From assembly GCF_035046485.1 (NCBI RefSeq), contig NC_085137.1:315033164-315097163 (forward strand): a stretch of DNA of 64,000 nucleotides. The letters run 5' to 3'. Under the pieces are notes generated by a model. It was given only the letters and a program-made list of their open reading frames with translations. It made no database searches and had not been told where the DNA came from. This DNA is from Aedes albopictus. Taxonomy: Eukaryota; Arthropoda; Insecta; Diptera; Culicidae. This document shows, in pieces, positions 43,741 to 54,669 of this stretch (position 1 is its first letter; each line of letters opens with the position of its first letter). The translations under genes were made by a program, and so were the position numbers.

Positions 43741-44440
43741 CAATTCATCCTGCTTTTTCTTAAGGATTGTTCCTGAGATTTTTTTTAATAGTTCCTTCAG
43801 GAATCCTTTCTGGGATTCCTTCCGGAATTCCTTTATGGACTTCTCCTGTGATTTCTTCTGAAATTTCTTTTTGAATTCTTTTTTAGATTCATTCATGGAT
43901 TTCTTCGGGAGGGATTCTCCCAAAGATTCCTCCAGGATATTCAAAGGGACTCCTTTTAAAATTCGTTCAGAGATTACTCCAAGATTCGTTTACATACTCC
44001 ACCAGGCATTTATGTCAGGCTTCCTTCAGAATTTTATTTCTTCTTGTATTATCTCTCAGAATTCCCTCAGAGGTTTCTCCCGGGCTTCCTTCGGGAGTCC
44101 TTCTGGATTACATTCAGCCATTACTCCCGGGATTACTATATTGATTCTTCCAGAATTACCTTCAGAGATTGCTCCCGAGATTCTTTCAGGGAGTCCTTTC
44201 CTTGGGATCTTCTTAAGATTTTTAATTTTATTCTTCCCAGGGTTCGTAGAACTCTTTCAGGTACTCCTCCCGAAATTCATTTAGGGATTTCATCGGGGAT
44301 TTGTCTTGGATCTTTCAAGCATTCCTTCAGAGATTTCTCTCGCGAGTTCTTCATGGTCTCTTTCCGGGTTTCCTTAAGGGGTTTCACCAAGATTTTTTTC
44401 AGGAATTTCTTCTGAGATTTTTTCAGGATTTTTTTTGAAA
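43741..44440. repeat. Degenerate minisatellite, continuation
   Basis: Resumes after the dispersed repeat. It gives the 137- and 123-codon plus-strand frames, which have only repeat-like residues. Confidence 0.65.
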
Positions 44441-44476
44441 TTCTTTTAATAATATAATTAATAATCACTTTTGCGC

Positions 44477-44600
44477 CTCTAAACATCAACCGAAATCGCT
44501 CATTTTTGCATAGCTCACTTATTTAGATCAGTAGATCACTTTCTACTTGGAAAATCATATGCTGGAGAGATTTTAAAAATAAATCGCACCCTAATATGGG
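44477..44600 (+). repeat. Dispersed repeat, partner of 35990-36080
   Basis: AACCGAAATCGCTCATTTTTG and the next 20 bases match the copy at 35998. Confidence 0.6.
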
Positions 44601-45060
44601 GCAGTATGGTTAAGTATGCCACTAAAAAAAATCAGAAATTGAGAAAAAAAACTTCATTGATGGATTCTCCTGGACATTCCAGAAACATGTGGTGTGGGTC
44701 ACCACCACTAGGCACCCTTAGCATCGTCTTACAGAATAAAAAAATTATCGAATCAAATAAGAGTAAAATAAATTTTGAAGATAGACATTTCTGTAATAAG
44801 CAATAGTAATATAATTATGCCAGTCATTTATCTATCCTTTTTGACTAATTATCATTTTTTCACTTATTTGGAGTTGTCTTGCATCTATACGGATCAGAAT
44901 ATGTAAATAGTATAAAAGTTATGCACAGCAATACCATATACACCATAGACTTCCAACATTTTCTTGAAATCATGTTTATTTTATTGGAACTTAACTAATG
45001 ATAGCCAAATTTATTTGAAAAAATTATGTTATGAGACACCTTGGACGTTAAAAGATAAGC
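44601..45060. other. Intronic AT-rich sequence, nothing recognised
   Basis: No repeat pair or coding frame supported. Confidence 0.4.
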
Positions 45061-45180
45061 TCCAATTCCATTCCAAGTTTCCAAATCCATTACAGTTCCT
45101 TTCCAACTGTATTCCACTCCTATTCCTATTTCATTCCAAATTCATTCATTTCGATCCCAAATCCATTACATTCTTGAAAC
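45061..45180 (+). repeat. Decayed remnant of the 11-bp minisatellite
   Basis: CCAATTCCATTCCAAGTTTCC followed by variants (ATTCCACTCC, TTCATTCCAAATTC, CCCAAATCCATT). Same vocabulary as 41288-42447 but heavily mutated, 2.6 kb downstream. Confidence 0.6.
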
Positions 45181-45957
45181 AAAAATCATCGGTTTAGATT
45201 TAAAACGACATTGAAGAATTGGAAGTTTTTTCGCAGATGTTCCGGATCTTTCGAAGGACATTTAAGCCTAAATTTTTTTGATAACATTCATTGGTCACGA
45301 GTATCAATGACTTTGAAAAAAAAATCTTCATGTTCTAGGACAGGGTTTTTCAGATCGTCCACCATGGTGCACTTGATGCACCGTCAAATCTTATCAAATG
45401 CACCACTACACCACAGACAAACAGACGTAACACCTAGAACAATTTTCGGGAAAATTCATCGTACGCTTCACACTACTATCACCTGGTGGATACTGGATAT
45501 ATTTTATGAAACACTGCGTTGTACAATATTATCAACGCGCCTCTGGTTGTGAATGTTACAACTATGAAGATTTAAAATGATCGTCAAAAGCGTGGTCGAT
45601 GGAAAGATCGTAAGTGTTACGTCTGCTTGTATGTGACTACACATTAAACAACTCTGCATTTACTAATACATTCAATAATCAAATATGGCAACAAAAATGA
45701 TGATAAAAACAATGGGAAACTAGCTTTATTATGACTTTGGAGAGATCTTTGACTGGTAAGAGTTCAAAAAGAAAATCTACCAAGAATCTCGGTTCGAATC
45801 GATCAATCCATGTGCTTACAAATAATACCGTTTGGAATCTCCCATATTTAGATCTCGTCAGATATACGAAAACATCTTTTGAAGTAATCCGTAAGGGGTT
45901 GTCTCTAACACTAAAAAAATCAGCTACGAATCCATATAGGGTACAAGTTCCACATGT
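45181..45957. other. Intronic; short segment similar to the gene's 5' region
   Basis: 45560-45630 (AAATGATCGTC, AGCGTGGTCGATG, TTACGTCTGCTTGT) resembles 37275-37335 (AAATGATCGTT, AGCGTGGTTGATG, CTACGTCTGCTTGT). Other frames here (113 and 95 codons) are unsupported. Confidence 0.4.
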
Positions 45958-46182
45958 AAAAAAAAAGACAATTACACCGTCTTCGACCTTGCGGCCTCTA
46001 CAGACTGAACATTACTAACATATGACAACGGACAACACATATATAACACCCAGTGGCCCAATGGAGAATTTTCCGTTCGACGAAAAGTTTTCCCCGACTG
46101 GAGTGGGAATCGAACCCACACCCCGAGGCTTACGAGACACCTAAACGACTGACGCCGCTAACCGCTCGGCCACGAAGCCCAC
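45958..46182 (-). mobile_element. tRNA-derived SINE, class II tRNA-like head
   Basis: The minus strand begins GGGCTTCGTGGCCGAGCGGT (A-box region as in Ser/Leu tRNAs), followed by GTGGGTTCGATTCCCAC (B box with a perfect T stem), then a ~110-bp body ending in a T run. The acceptor stem does not pair, so it is a SINE head rather than a tRNA gene. Confidence 0.72.
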
Positions 46183-46894
46183 CTCACGCTTTCAAATTCA
46201 ATCTTTTTGATAACACGCAATTACGGTTCCGATTAATTCCGTTTTTTTTTTCAAGCGTGCTCACTTCTTACAAAAAAAAATACAAAAATAAGAAACAAAA
46301 CAAACAAACAAAACAATCGCATCAATCCTTTGTGTTTAGTAGGATGTTAAATTAAAAAAAAGGTAAAAAATGTTACGTCATATCATCCCATCCTTTCCGT
46401 CTAACAATTACCCCAGTCCGTGCTGGTTGTGGGGATGCAGAGGTGCTCTCGCTGTTTAGTAGAAACAACCAGCACACTCTAACATTCCTTTCCCTCCACA
46501 ACTAACTATAAGGACGAGGCCGGCGCCGTTATTGATCCAAAATGCATGAGCTGCTAAAATTGCACTTTGAGAATAAGTGGAGTGTCCCAGCCCTTATTCA
46601 TTTGGATCTCAGTGCAATTGGTACCAGCTCAGATCAATCACGGAGGAGCAACCATTGACATGTATAGACAGATTTGTTGGTCGTTGATCGAACCACGGAA
46701 CAGTTTATATTCAAAAAGATCTTTACGAAACAAAAGTTCTGAAAATTCCTGTTTCAGATCTTCTAGACTCTAGAATCTAGAGGTACTTAGCTTCCAAAAA
46801 GGATTAACACTTTTGTCATTCTCAATGATTGCGAGCAGATATTTTAGGGAGAAAAAAATGATACACAGAAACACGTGGTCGATTAACATAATGA
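46183..46894. other. Intronic; possible old TE sequence, unassigned
   Basis: A-rich (AAAC)n-type tract near 46290-46315. 46400-46700 is more GC-rich and may be a LINE or SINE body, but no motif proves it. Confidence 0.35.
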
Positions 46895-46898
46895 GATT

Positions 46899-46999
46899 TG
46901 AATTATGAAAAGAAATCCACGTGTTTCACTGGGAATCGAACCCAAGACTTCCAATTCGCTAGACGGGCGCTTCTTGCCTTCAAGCTACGGAGCCACTTC
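46899..46999 (-). mobile_element. tRNA-like SINE head
   Basis: On the minus strand, GGCTCCGTAGCTTGAAGGC and CTTGGGTTCGATTCCCAG sit at tRNA spacing. The adjacent AAACACGTGG and CCACGTGTTT (46869-46927) form a short inverted repeat. Unpaired acceptor ends argue against a true tRNA. Confidence 0.6.
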
Positions 47000-47769
47000 A
47001 CCATCTCCGTCCCCTGAAGGCACAGAGCTGAACTCGATTCCACTAATGCACATGGTTTTTTCCTTTTCACAATCCAAATCTCCTTCGGATGGAATTAGAT
47101 GAACATCTACACGTCCCTGTTTTGTCACAATTCAAAAATAATTCCTCTCGCATTCTGACATTCCCACACATTGCACACAACAGAGAATTGAAGATGTTCA
47201 ACAAAATACATCCTATGGAGATTTAGATTGTCAGAGCAATCTAAAGTAGAAACATTTAAAGTTTTGCCCTTTCTAAAAATTTCTCAAAAGGTGTTCTAAG
47301 AAAATCAAGAATTCATAGAAAAGTTTCTAGAGGATCTCATGAAGTAAATTTATTTCAGGAGAATGTAGCAGTGCAATTTCTAAAAATCTACTATGGATCT
47401 TAGTCGGGAATAAGCTTTGGATTCCAAAGGAATTCACCAAGTATCTTACCAAATATCACAATAAATTTTCCATGTTTCCTGGAAAACCTTTGTAATTTTC
47501 CTGATTTTAAAGCATCTTCATCATATTTATTTATGAGTTCATCAGAAAACTCAAGAAGATGTGATAATAATTTCACAACGAGTGTGCTTGAAATCTCGGC
47601 AAATAAACTTGTTTGAATTTCCAATTGGATTTCCAATGTTTTCAACTGTTAGAAAACAATGTAGATCAAACAATCATTCTATTCCTAGAAAACTTTAATG
47701 CGAAATACCTAAATTATTGTCGTTAACGCCAGAAAATTACTTCAACAAAAAATATATGCCCCAGTGAGT
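47000..47769. other. Intronic AT-rich sequence, nothing recognised
   Basis: Weak traces of AGGAATTC words near 47330-47440; the 81-codon minus-strand frame at 47400-47645 has no domain. Confidence 0.35.
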
Positions 47770-48515
47770 GGCATCAGTATACTCAGAGTGGGTCGTCGTT
47801 TATATGGAAAAATGAAAAATTCAATGGCATCCCATCGAATCAAAGCTTTTTTGAACCCATTTCAGGACCCAAATAAGTGTGCAAAATTTGGGCACGATCG
47901 GTTATGTCTACGTTTTGCGCATCGCAGTTTGAAGTTTGTATGGAGTTTTACATGGGAAAACACACTTTTTTGCATTTTTCTCATAACAAGCTCGAATTAT
48001 TATAAAACCGAGTAACCGATAAAGTGAAAACATAGCCTAGGGTGTCCTGAAAAACTTTGTCGAAGACCGCGAAGAGATCTGATGCTCATGAAAAAAGTTA
48101 TAGCGTTGGCATTGCTTGGGGAAACAGCATGATTTTGTTGCTATTGTTATTCCTTTGCATGTTAATACATAAACACATGCATGCGATTCGTTGATTATAA
48201 CTATTTTCACAAGCATCGGATCGCTTTGCGGTCTTCAACAAAGTTTTTTAGAACATCCTGGGCTATCATTTTACAGTATCGGCTAAAATGTTCCAGACAA
48301 ACTTTTCCAACTTATGGCTAAAATGCAAAAAAGTACGTTTTCCCATACAAAATCCCATACAAATTTCAATTGCAATGCGCAAAGTGTAGACGCAACCGAT
48401 CGTGCTCAAATTTTGCACAGATACTCAGGACCCGAAACGGAACCAGAAAAGCTTTGATCTGAGAAAACGATTCGGATGACCTACACTATAACATCCCCAT
48501 TTTTGACAAACTTTA
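47770..48515. mobile_element. Long palindromic element, ~745 bp
   Basis: Arms of about 340 bp (47770-48110 and 48190-48515) mirror each other: CAAATAAGTGTGCAAAATTTG with GCACGATCGGTT, ATGGGAAAACACAC and GAAAAACTTTGTCGAAGACCG all have inverted partners. A sister copy is split at 32680-34760. No transposase. Confidence 0.8.
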
Positions 48516-49265
48516 AATTGCATTCCTTCAAAAAAATGTTATTTTCAAAAAGTGAACCGCGAGAGAAAAGGTTTGAAACTCTCCCATCTCCAGATCACTT
48601 TTTGGAATCCTAATGGAATCTTGGCCAAAAAATATTTCTTTCTTTTCTTCCCAGTTCTACGTCAGAAAATAATCTTGAAAGTACGGTATTCTATGAGATC
48701 TTGCCATACCACCCACCACGTCCAATATCCTCGTCACAACTCCATCAGCCTCAAAAAGCAAGTGGAAAAACTTTTCACAGACACAAACTTTATGCTAATC
48801 CAATTCACTTCTCAGCTTGCGCTGCCGCTGCGTTGCTTCTCGTTCATCGGTCTGCTCGTTTCGATTCATCTTGAAATTTCCAATCAACGCCGAAAACATT
48901 CTCCGCCACAAGTCACAACCCGGTAAATCAGCTTAATTGATTCAAAAATCGTTTCCTTCCTTCATCGCCGTCGTCGAGGCGATGATTAACTTTTCTTACG
49001 TTCCAATCTTGGCAACGAATGGGGGCAGACAAATCACAGAACTTGTATAATAGTCAGGACAGTGAACATTTCGTTCTGGAACAAACTTTGCGTCCTAAAC
49101 TTTCGTTCTAAGTTTGATACTGGTTGATGGAAGTGAAACGCTCAGGATATATAAATTGTGGACAACTTGATTGGCATTCCGGTAATTGAATTCAAAAGCC
49201 TGTGGACTATGTTCTGATTTCTACGTTTGCTTGAAGGGGTCTTGATACTCTAGGTTTCATAACGA
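48516..49265. other. Intronic, no gene called
   Basis: The 124-codon frame at 48552-48926 lacks a domain and splice context. No repeats seen. Confidence 0.4.
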
Positions 49266-49269
49266 TTCC

Positions 49270-49547
49270 TCCTCCTCTTCTTGGCGTAACGTCCTCACTG
49301 GGACAAAGCCTGCTTCGCAGCTTAGTGTTCTATGAGCACTTCCACAGTTATTAACTGAGAGCTTCCTCTGCCAATGACCATTTTGCATGTGTATATCGTA
49401 TGGCAGGCACGAAGATACTCTATGCCCAAGGAAGTCAAGGAAATTTCCTTTACGAAAAGATCCTGGACCGACTGGGATTCGAACCCGTCACCCTCAGCAT
49501 GGTCATGCTGAATACCCGTGCGTTTACCGCCTCGGCTATATGGGCCT
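49270..49547 (-). mobile_element. Feilai-type tRNA-derived SINE, copy 2
   Basis: Near-identical to 26590-26864, differing at only a handful of positions (for instance GCTTCGCAGC here against GTTTCTCAGC). Same tRNA-like head on the minus strand with B box GGGTTCGAATCCC. Confidence 0.88.
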
Positions 49548-49617
49548 AAACGGTTTCTTAAGTATATAAAACCATGTTAAACATTAACTGTAAATACACC
49601 TCATAGAAATTTTAATT

Positions 49618-49832
49618 CTTCGAATAAGTGTAATCAGTTTGGTACTTTTTTATTCCACCCTCTATTGCTTATCCCTTGACAGATAAGCGTATTTCGACTA
49701 TCGCTTGTAATCTTGCTCAGTGTCAGTTGTCCACTGAAGAAGATTACAAGTGGAAGTCGAAATACGCGTATCTGTCAAAGTATAAGCATTAGAGGGTGGA
49801 AAAAGTAAAAAACTGATTACACTCATTCGAAG
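49618..49832. mobile_element. Palindromic MITE, 215 bp
   Basis: CTTCGAATAAGTGTAATCAG at the left and CTGATTACACTCATTCGAAG at the right are inverted. Inner arms CCACCCTCTA/TAGAGGGTGG and CTTGTAATCTT/AAGATTACAAG also pair. The shorter relative at 26323-26421 has lost the centre. Confidence 0.88.
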
Positions 49833-50744
49833 ACGGTATTCTGCTTCGAGGGGATAGAGAATTCGGTACAAGATCATAATTTTAAGTGTTATCTAGATTT
49901 CAGTTATCGAAACAATAGGCTAAATTATGAGCTTAACACTGTAATAAGTTTTGAAAACTTTCGGATATATCTAAAAGGTACACTTTAATGATTAAAATTC
50001 AAAATGTACGTGCAACTTGATAAATTTGACCCATTTTATCTAATTGATTTCCGTGAAGCCATCAAAATTCAATCACCACACGAATTTTATCGACCCTGCT
50101 AATTATCAGCAATGATTTGTTTGGACATGATTAATTCGGTTATTTACAACATGTTGATACGCTTCTTCCACTTTCCGAACGAATAAGAAATCGCGGTCTT
50201 TCGTTCGGCGGCGACAAATTAGTGCTCGTAGTCGAAGGTAACCAGATACATGGCGTGCGACCTGGACGAACTTCCCGAAGCAAATCCCTAAAAGCTCAGC
50301 CATAAAACGCATTAAGATATTCAAATTTATTCCCCAAGAGCCCCCAAGACTGTGACACAACCGCAATCTCTTCACAGCCCTATAATTGTGAGTATTTATT
50401 AACGGTACCCGAATGGCGCTGACAGCTTTCTCAGCCGTGGGGTTTCGATCGGAAAAAAATCCCTTCTTGAATGATGAAAATTATTATTGAAGAGGTGTAG
50501 CTCAGAAAATGATAAATCGTATTTTTTGGCTTTTCAGTCCGATTGTGAGATCAAAAACAATACTGCAAAATATTGCATGAATATTTTCTGTCTTTTTTAT
50601 AGAAAATGCTCAGTTTTTTTAACTCTCCAAATATGTTATTAATTTCTTGAAAATGCTAAATACAGTTTTCAGGTACCCTTTACATTTTCACACTCTTTTA
50701 TTAATTCCCACTTTGTTTTCATTCTCTTTTCTTCCAAACAACAG
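49833..50744. other. Intron 1, last part; mostly unique
   Basis: No repeat recognised. It ends in the pyrimidine tract TTCATTCTCTTTTCTTCC and ACAG, the acceptor of exon 2. The 89-codon minus-strand frame at 50106-50375 is unsupported. Confidence 0.45.
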
Positions 50745-50813
50745 CCCATGCCAGCGGCCGAATCACTGGATGTAGTTAGTAAAGCACAACCCATCAAATC
50801 AATTTACTCTAAG
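50745..50813 (+). CDS. Secreted protein of unknown function, exon 2
   Basis: A 69-base exon of 23 codons, phase 0 at both sides. It is preceded by a strong polypyrimidine tract and ACAG and followed by the consensus donor GTAGGT. The peptide starts PMPAAESLDVVSKAQP and ends in a lysine. It keeps the frame open from exon 1 and into exon 3. The sequence is polar and of propeptide-like character; no domain is recognised. Chance conservation of phase at three splice-bounded segments is unlikely, which is the main support. Confidence 0.65.
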
Positions 50814-51029
50814 GTAGGTGCCGCCGTGACTGTTACATTGCTTTATAGGTAATTTATTGCTTTCTTATATTTACGTGGGTGTTGCCGCTATCTCCAGTGT
50901 CGTTGATGTCGACTGTTCAACTGTGTTGATATGCTCTGATGTTTTATCTTGTGTGAACGGCGAGAACGATGATACCAGTTTTGTGTCGAATTTATACGAT
51001 GTTGGATGACACTAGCGCCAACCGATGAA

Positions 51030-51085
51030 TTATTATTATTAACTTTATTTGTGAGATTTTCAGACCGTGGCAGACTCCATCCAAA
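51030..51085 (-). mobile_element. LINE 3'-tail fragment
   Basis: Minus strand: GCCACGGTCTGAAAATCTC, then AATAAAG and a (TAA)n tail. Same tail family as 19243, 52075 and 62918. Confidence 0.65.
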
Positions 51086-51195
51086 TGGAACTTATGCCAG
51101 GCCTTATAGTAACAATGAGGATGTAAGCAACTCCGTCAAAAGCTCAACATTGAAATAAGGTGTTACCAAGCAAGTTATATCACTTTAAGACGTAA

Positions 51196-51560
51196 CCCGA
51201 GCAGGAGAAAATAGCTGAAGAATAACTAACTCAGGTATGGAAAACCGAATACTAACAACCTGAATGAGGTATTCAGTAGCCCTGCATAAGAGGTAAAATA
51301 CCTAAAATAATAACTGGCAATACCTAAATTATAATCGGCGATTTTTCCATACAAATAGCGATTTTTCCATAATTGAATAATACCTCAAGCAGTCCTCAAC
51401 ACCAAACCAATAACTCGTTGAGGTATTTCATCAATACTTACAAAATACCAAAAAAGTTATTTTCAATACCTGGGTAACCGACCAATACCTTGTCTTGGTA
51501 TGATACCTGACTTTGGTATGCTCCAGTTATGTGGTATGTAGTTATTCATTCCTGCTCGGG
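51196..51560. mobile_element. MITE with CCCGAGCAGG ends, 365 bp
   Basis: CCCGAGCAGG at the left and CCTGCTCGGG at the right are perfect inverted ends. The interior shares ATACCTCAAGCAGTCCTCAA and CGTTGAGGTATTT-type words with 39486-39682, and has an ATTTTTCCATA duplication near 51340-51370. Confidence 0.87.
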
Positions 51561-51626
51561 AATGCATCACATGCAGCCCAACGTATGTTAGTGCAAAGGG
51601 CCACAAAACCCTTACATTGCGTGGAT

Positions 51627-51725
51627 GCTCTCAGTTAATAACTGTCTTAGTACTCGTGGACCACCACTAAGTTGAGGAGCAGGTTTTGTTCCAGTGGGAA
51701 TTTTACGCTAAAAAGAAGAAGTAGA
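51627..51725 (+). mobile_element. Old, diverged Feilai-like fragment
   Basis: CTCTCAGTTAATAACTG, then ACTAAGTTGAG and CAGTGGGAATTTTACGC follow the order of the Feilai body read on the opposite strand from the two younger copies. Confidence 0.6.
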
Positions 51726-51920
51726 TCTGCCATAGCTGCTTGAACTAGTACAATAAGCATCACAAGAAAGCCGATCTCGTCCATGATTTTCCGGAGCTCT
51801 ATGCGGTCGACCCGAGCAAAGGCGGATAACAAAGTGAGAGTTTGATGAACCTCTAAACATAGATTCCGCTTTCCACCTTCAATACGATTACGTACGAAAG
51901 CGTAGCCAATCTCCCTCAAA
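51726..51920 (-). pseudogene. LINE reverse-transcriptase fragment
   Basis: In the minus-strand frame, SAFARVDRIELRKIMDEIGF resembles RT motif A surroundings (usual form: aspartate, AFDRVDR, IM, GF) but the first catalytic aspartate is gone. No other RT motif is in frame. Confidence 0.4.
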
Positions 51921-51932
51921 CTAAGTCCCGTT

Positions 51933-52000
51933 GGTATAGGGGCTATCGGCTGCTACCGGAAATCACTCGTTCAGGGTTCGAGACCCGCTGGACGCAATGG
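51933..52000 (+). mobile_element. tRNA-like SINE head
   Basis: GGTATAGGGGCTATCGGC (A-box-like) and TTCAGGGTTCGAGACCCGC (B box) at tRNA spacing, followed by unrelated sequence. Not a functional tRNA, since the ends do not pair. Confidence 0.5.
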
Positions 52001-52074
52001 TTGAAAACATGGGTTGTAAATCATAAGAAACTTTTTTCAACTGCTGACGATGTCAGTAAAGTATTAATTTAATT

Positions 52075-52125
52075 TAATGACTTTTTATTATCGGGATTTT
52101 CTGCCCGAGGCAGGTTCATCCCCTC
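52075..52125 (-). mobile_element. LINE 3'-tail fragment
   Basis: Minus strand: GGGATGAACCTGCCTCGGGC, then AGAAAATCCCGATAATAAAAA. Matches the tail family at 62918. Confidence 0.6.
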
Positions 52126-52429
52126 AGTAAAGTAGATTTTTTTATAATTTGGTCGATAAAATAGCTCCGAATGATAAAAAAAAGTTATCAATAAACTGTC
52201 TTGTTTCATGTAGATGACTAAATGTAATGTTGAACAAAATATGGTACAACTCAATAAGTTATCAACTTGAACTCAATGATAACTTAACTTCTTATCATTT
52301 TGGTATTCGAGGAGTAAATTTGAGTAATCATTTTTGTTTGTTGGCTCTTAATTCATCCTCAATTATCAAATGAATCCCGGGTTGAGCTGAAATATTGACA
52401 ATCAAAACGTTATACATATTGGTTTGATT

Positions 52430-52546
52430 GATATAAGAGATGAAAGACGCAACAAACACGTTTGATGTAGACGAGTAGAATGAACCACTCTTAAGCCAAC
52501 TTTAGCTTAAGAAACTGTTATTCAGCTAGTTCTGTTACTATGAGAT
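52430..52546 (-). repeat. Dispersed repeat, partner of 35248-35345
   Basis: CACTCTTAAGCCAACTTTAG, TAAGAAACTGTT and CTAGTTCTGTTACT are the reverse complement of the 35248 copy. Confidence 0.65.
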
Positions 52547-52839
52547 CTGAGAATGATATCTGAAAATGTTCCTGGAACATCTGAACAATATCAAAATTTG
52601 ATATTTCAAGATCAAACGAATAGCTCGCTGCTATTGGTTAGGTCTTACAAAATCTTAATATGATATGATGATGATGTTCCAGGAGTAAATTTTTGGATTT
52701 TCACATTTGGATATCACTTTTTGATCTCCATATCAAAATATGCTATTATTGAGCTATTTTCCTCTACTCGGGATGATTACCCCAGGTAATAGAACTTAGT
52801 TTCATTTTGTTATCCGCCTTTGCTCGGGGATACAGACGT

Positions 52840-52965
52840 ATGCTGCCTCGATGAACAGGCGATGCGTTGGGATCTTAAGGATTTATCGTACGCTGACGAT
52901 CTGGATTGTTATCAATCGGACGTGGACAAAGTTGGCTTGATAATATTTCATGTCCGTATAACGTT
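52840..52965 (+). pseudogene. LINE reverse-transcriptase fragment with YADD motif
   Basis: The plus-strand frame reads AMRWDLKDLSYADDLDCY, the RT catalytic YADD box with its usual upstream hydrophobic strand. A stop follows soon after. Isolated fragment, orientation opposite to 53020-53220. Confidence 0.6.
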
Positions 52966-53019
52966 ATAGACGACTGCAGGTGTTCATCTAAAAGCACTCA
53001 TTCAGAATACCACAACACT

Positions 53020-53220
53020 TCCATTGTCTCAAACTCCACTTCCTTCAAGTAGCGTTTCTCCCAAAATAGATGGGTCTACTGCTTTCGTTACTCTTTGTAT
53101 CATTCCATGTTCTGCCAGGTTCCGTGCTGCAGCATTACAGTCCACGCTGCATTTTTCTCCTCCAGAACTTCTTCGCACTCTTCGTCTAAACAATTATTTC
53201 GTCAACTCTTGCCCCATGTG
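53020..53220 (-). pseudogene. LINE ORF fragment (endonuclease-RT linker type)
   Basis: The minus strand reads EEKNAAWTVMLQHGTWQN, close to an EEKNAA...ML..R..N linker seen in Aedes RTE-like LINE proteins. Stops interrupt the frame. Confidence 0.5.
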
Positions 53221-53278
53221 AACAATATGAATTTCTATATTTTGATGATAAACTGTACGATTTCATACATACCAAGTG

Positions 53279-53445
53279 CCCAAGCAACACACATGTTATA
53301 ATAAAGTTACGACAGCGCAAGTTTTGGTTGTATAGAAGTTTATTTTACGTAATTCTAATATTGTGTTAAAATAACGTAAAATAAACTTCTATACAACCAA
53401 AATTTGCGCTGTCGTAACTTTTATATAACATGTGTGTTACTTGGG
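53279..53445. mobile_element. Near-perfect palindromic MITE, 167 bp
   Basis: CCCAAGCAACACACATGTTA at the left mirrors ATAACATGTGTGTTACTTGGG at the right, less one base. Arms of about 72 bp (GTTACGACAGCGCAAGTTTT, TATAGAAGTTTATTTTACGT) pair with two or three mismatches around a ~23-bp AT loop. Confidence 0.9.
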
Positions 53446-53723
53446 TGGGGTTTGCGATCTTTCATTACATCCGGCGAGAATGCGGGGCGGGTGCTCCCGA
53501 TAGACTAGAGATACCTTCTGAGCTTTCTATCGCAAGTACCTTTTCATCGCCGGTGTTGTCACCATCATTGATTCCAGTTGGAATTTTCTTGTTTCGTTGC
53601 CGAAACTTCCGGAGGATGATAAGTTATATTCAAATATTGAGCTTTCTCCAACTTTTGTCAAAACTGAACTTCTCCACCGCACCGTACTTGATCATAGGCC
53701 AATCGCTCTCTGTAACATGGTTG

Positions 53724-53728
53724 CCAAA
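53724..53728 (+). repeat. LTR-element target duplication, left (CCAAA)
   Basis: CCAAA directly before TGTAG; repeated at 57948-57952. Five bases is a normal retroviral-integrase duplication. Confidence 0.88.
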
Positions 53729-53819
53729 TGTAGTATTCCGTAAAAGACGTGTTGTTTAGTTATGGTCTAGTACACAAGTGACGTTTATTCAAGTTGCTCC
53801 TAAATCATAGCCTACTACA
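53729..53819 (-). repeat. 3' LTR, 91 bp
   Basis: Starts TGTAGTATTCCG and ends CCTACTACA on the plus strand, with 5-bp inverted tips TGTAG/CTACA. Identical at all 91 positions to 57857-57947. Called 3' because the purine tract lies beside it on the minus strand. Confidence 0.9.
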
Positions 53820-53832
53820 TCTCTCCTTATCT
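53820..53832 (-). other. Candidate polypurine tract
   Basis: Minus strand AGATAAGGAGAGA immediately before the LTR, the position of the plus-strand DNA primer. Confidence 0.65.
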
Positions 53833-54669
53833 TTAATAAAATTGTAATGCCAATTCGGTATAATTTTACACAAACTATAACTATGGAAATGTAAATAAGT
53901 AATTGTATCTTCATAAAATTGCTACTATCCCTTATGCTAGTTTTATTGTTCTTTTCCTCATCTGAGAAGGTAACTGATTATTTGATGTATTTTCATGACG
54001 CCCGCCGATTCTCCAATTTTCTTTCTGGCAATTTTCGACAGGATTTAGCCTTGTTGCTTGGAAGTGGTAAGGATGCGTTCTTGAATCTGTTCATAAGAAA
54101 TGTTTACGTGAATAGATCAACATCAAAACATATATAACATTGCAATATACTTAGCCATTCTCTTTTAAACCTTCTTTAAAACATGTTTTATTTATTTATT
54201 TATTTGTTTTACCATTTCGTTCACTTCATTCTTCATCCGCCTTTACAACGTTTCTTCGTGACTTCATTACCATTTTCATTCAACCTTGATTTCTGAAATT
54301 AAACTTAGAAAGCTATCTCGTGTGATGAATGTATATAGAATAAACTATTAAATGTGCTCAAATATGTCTCGTTTTGAATTTTCATTATAATAAAACTTGT
54401 TTGTCTTATATATGTATAATAGGATGTCTGTGGAATACTGCCATCTCATAGTAGACAGCTACAACTAATCAAAATCATAATTTTCCCAAAATGGTGATGG
54501 GCAAGTACAAATTTCTTACTTGTGTTTTATTCAAGAAATTAATTAATTATTCAAGTATGTAATTCAATATTATAATTTTATGCTTCTACTTCAATCAATG
54601 ATACCGACAAACATTCGATTTCTTACTGAATCGGCTGAATTTCCACGATCTCCCTGCGTTTGAATTTTT

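Noticed and set aside
26780..46999. tRNA genes suggested by good B boxes
   Set aside because: Acceptor and D stems do not pair and each head continues into SINE body sequence; the two Feilai copies are nearly identical, as expected of SINEs.
52840..52965. YADD motif as evidence of an active RT
   Set aside because: Only about 30 codons are open and no neighbouring RT motifs are in frame.
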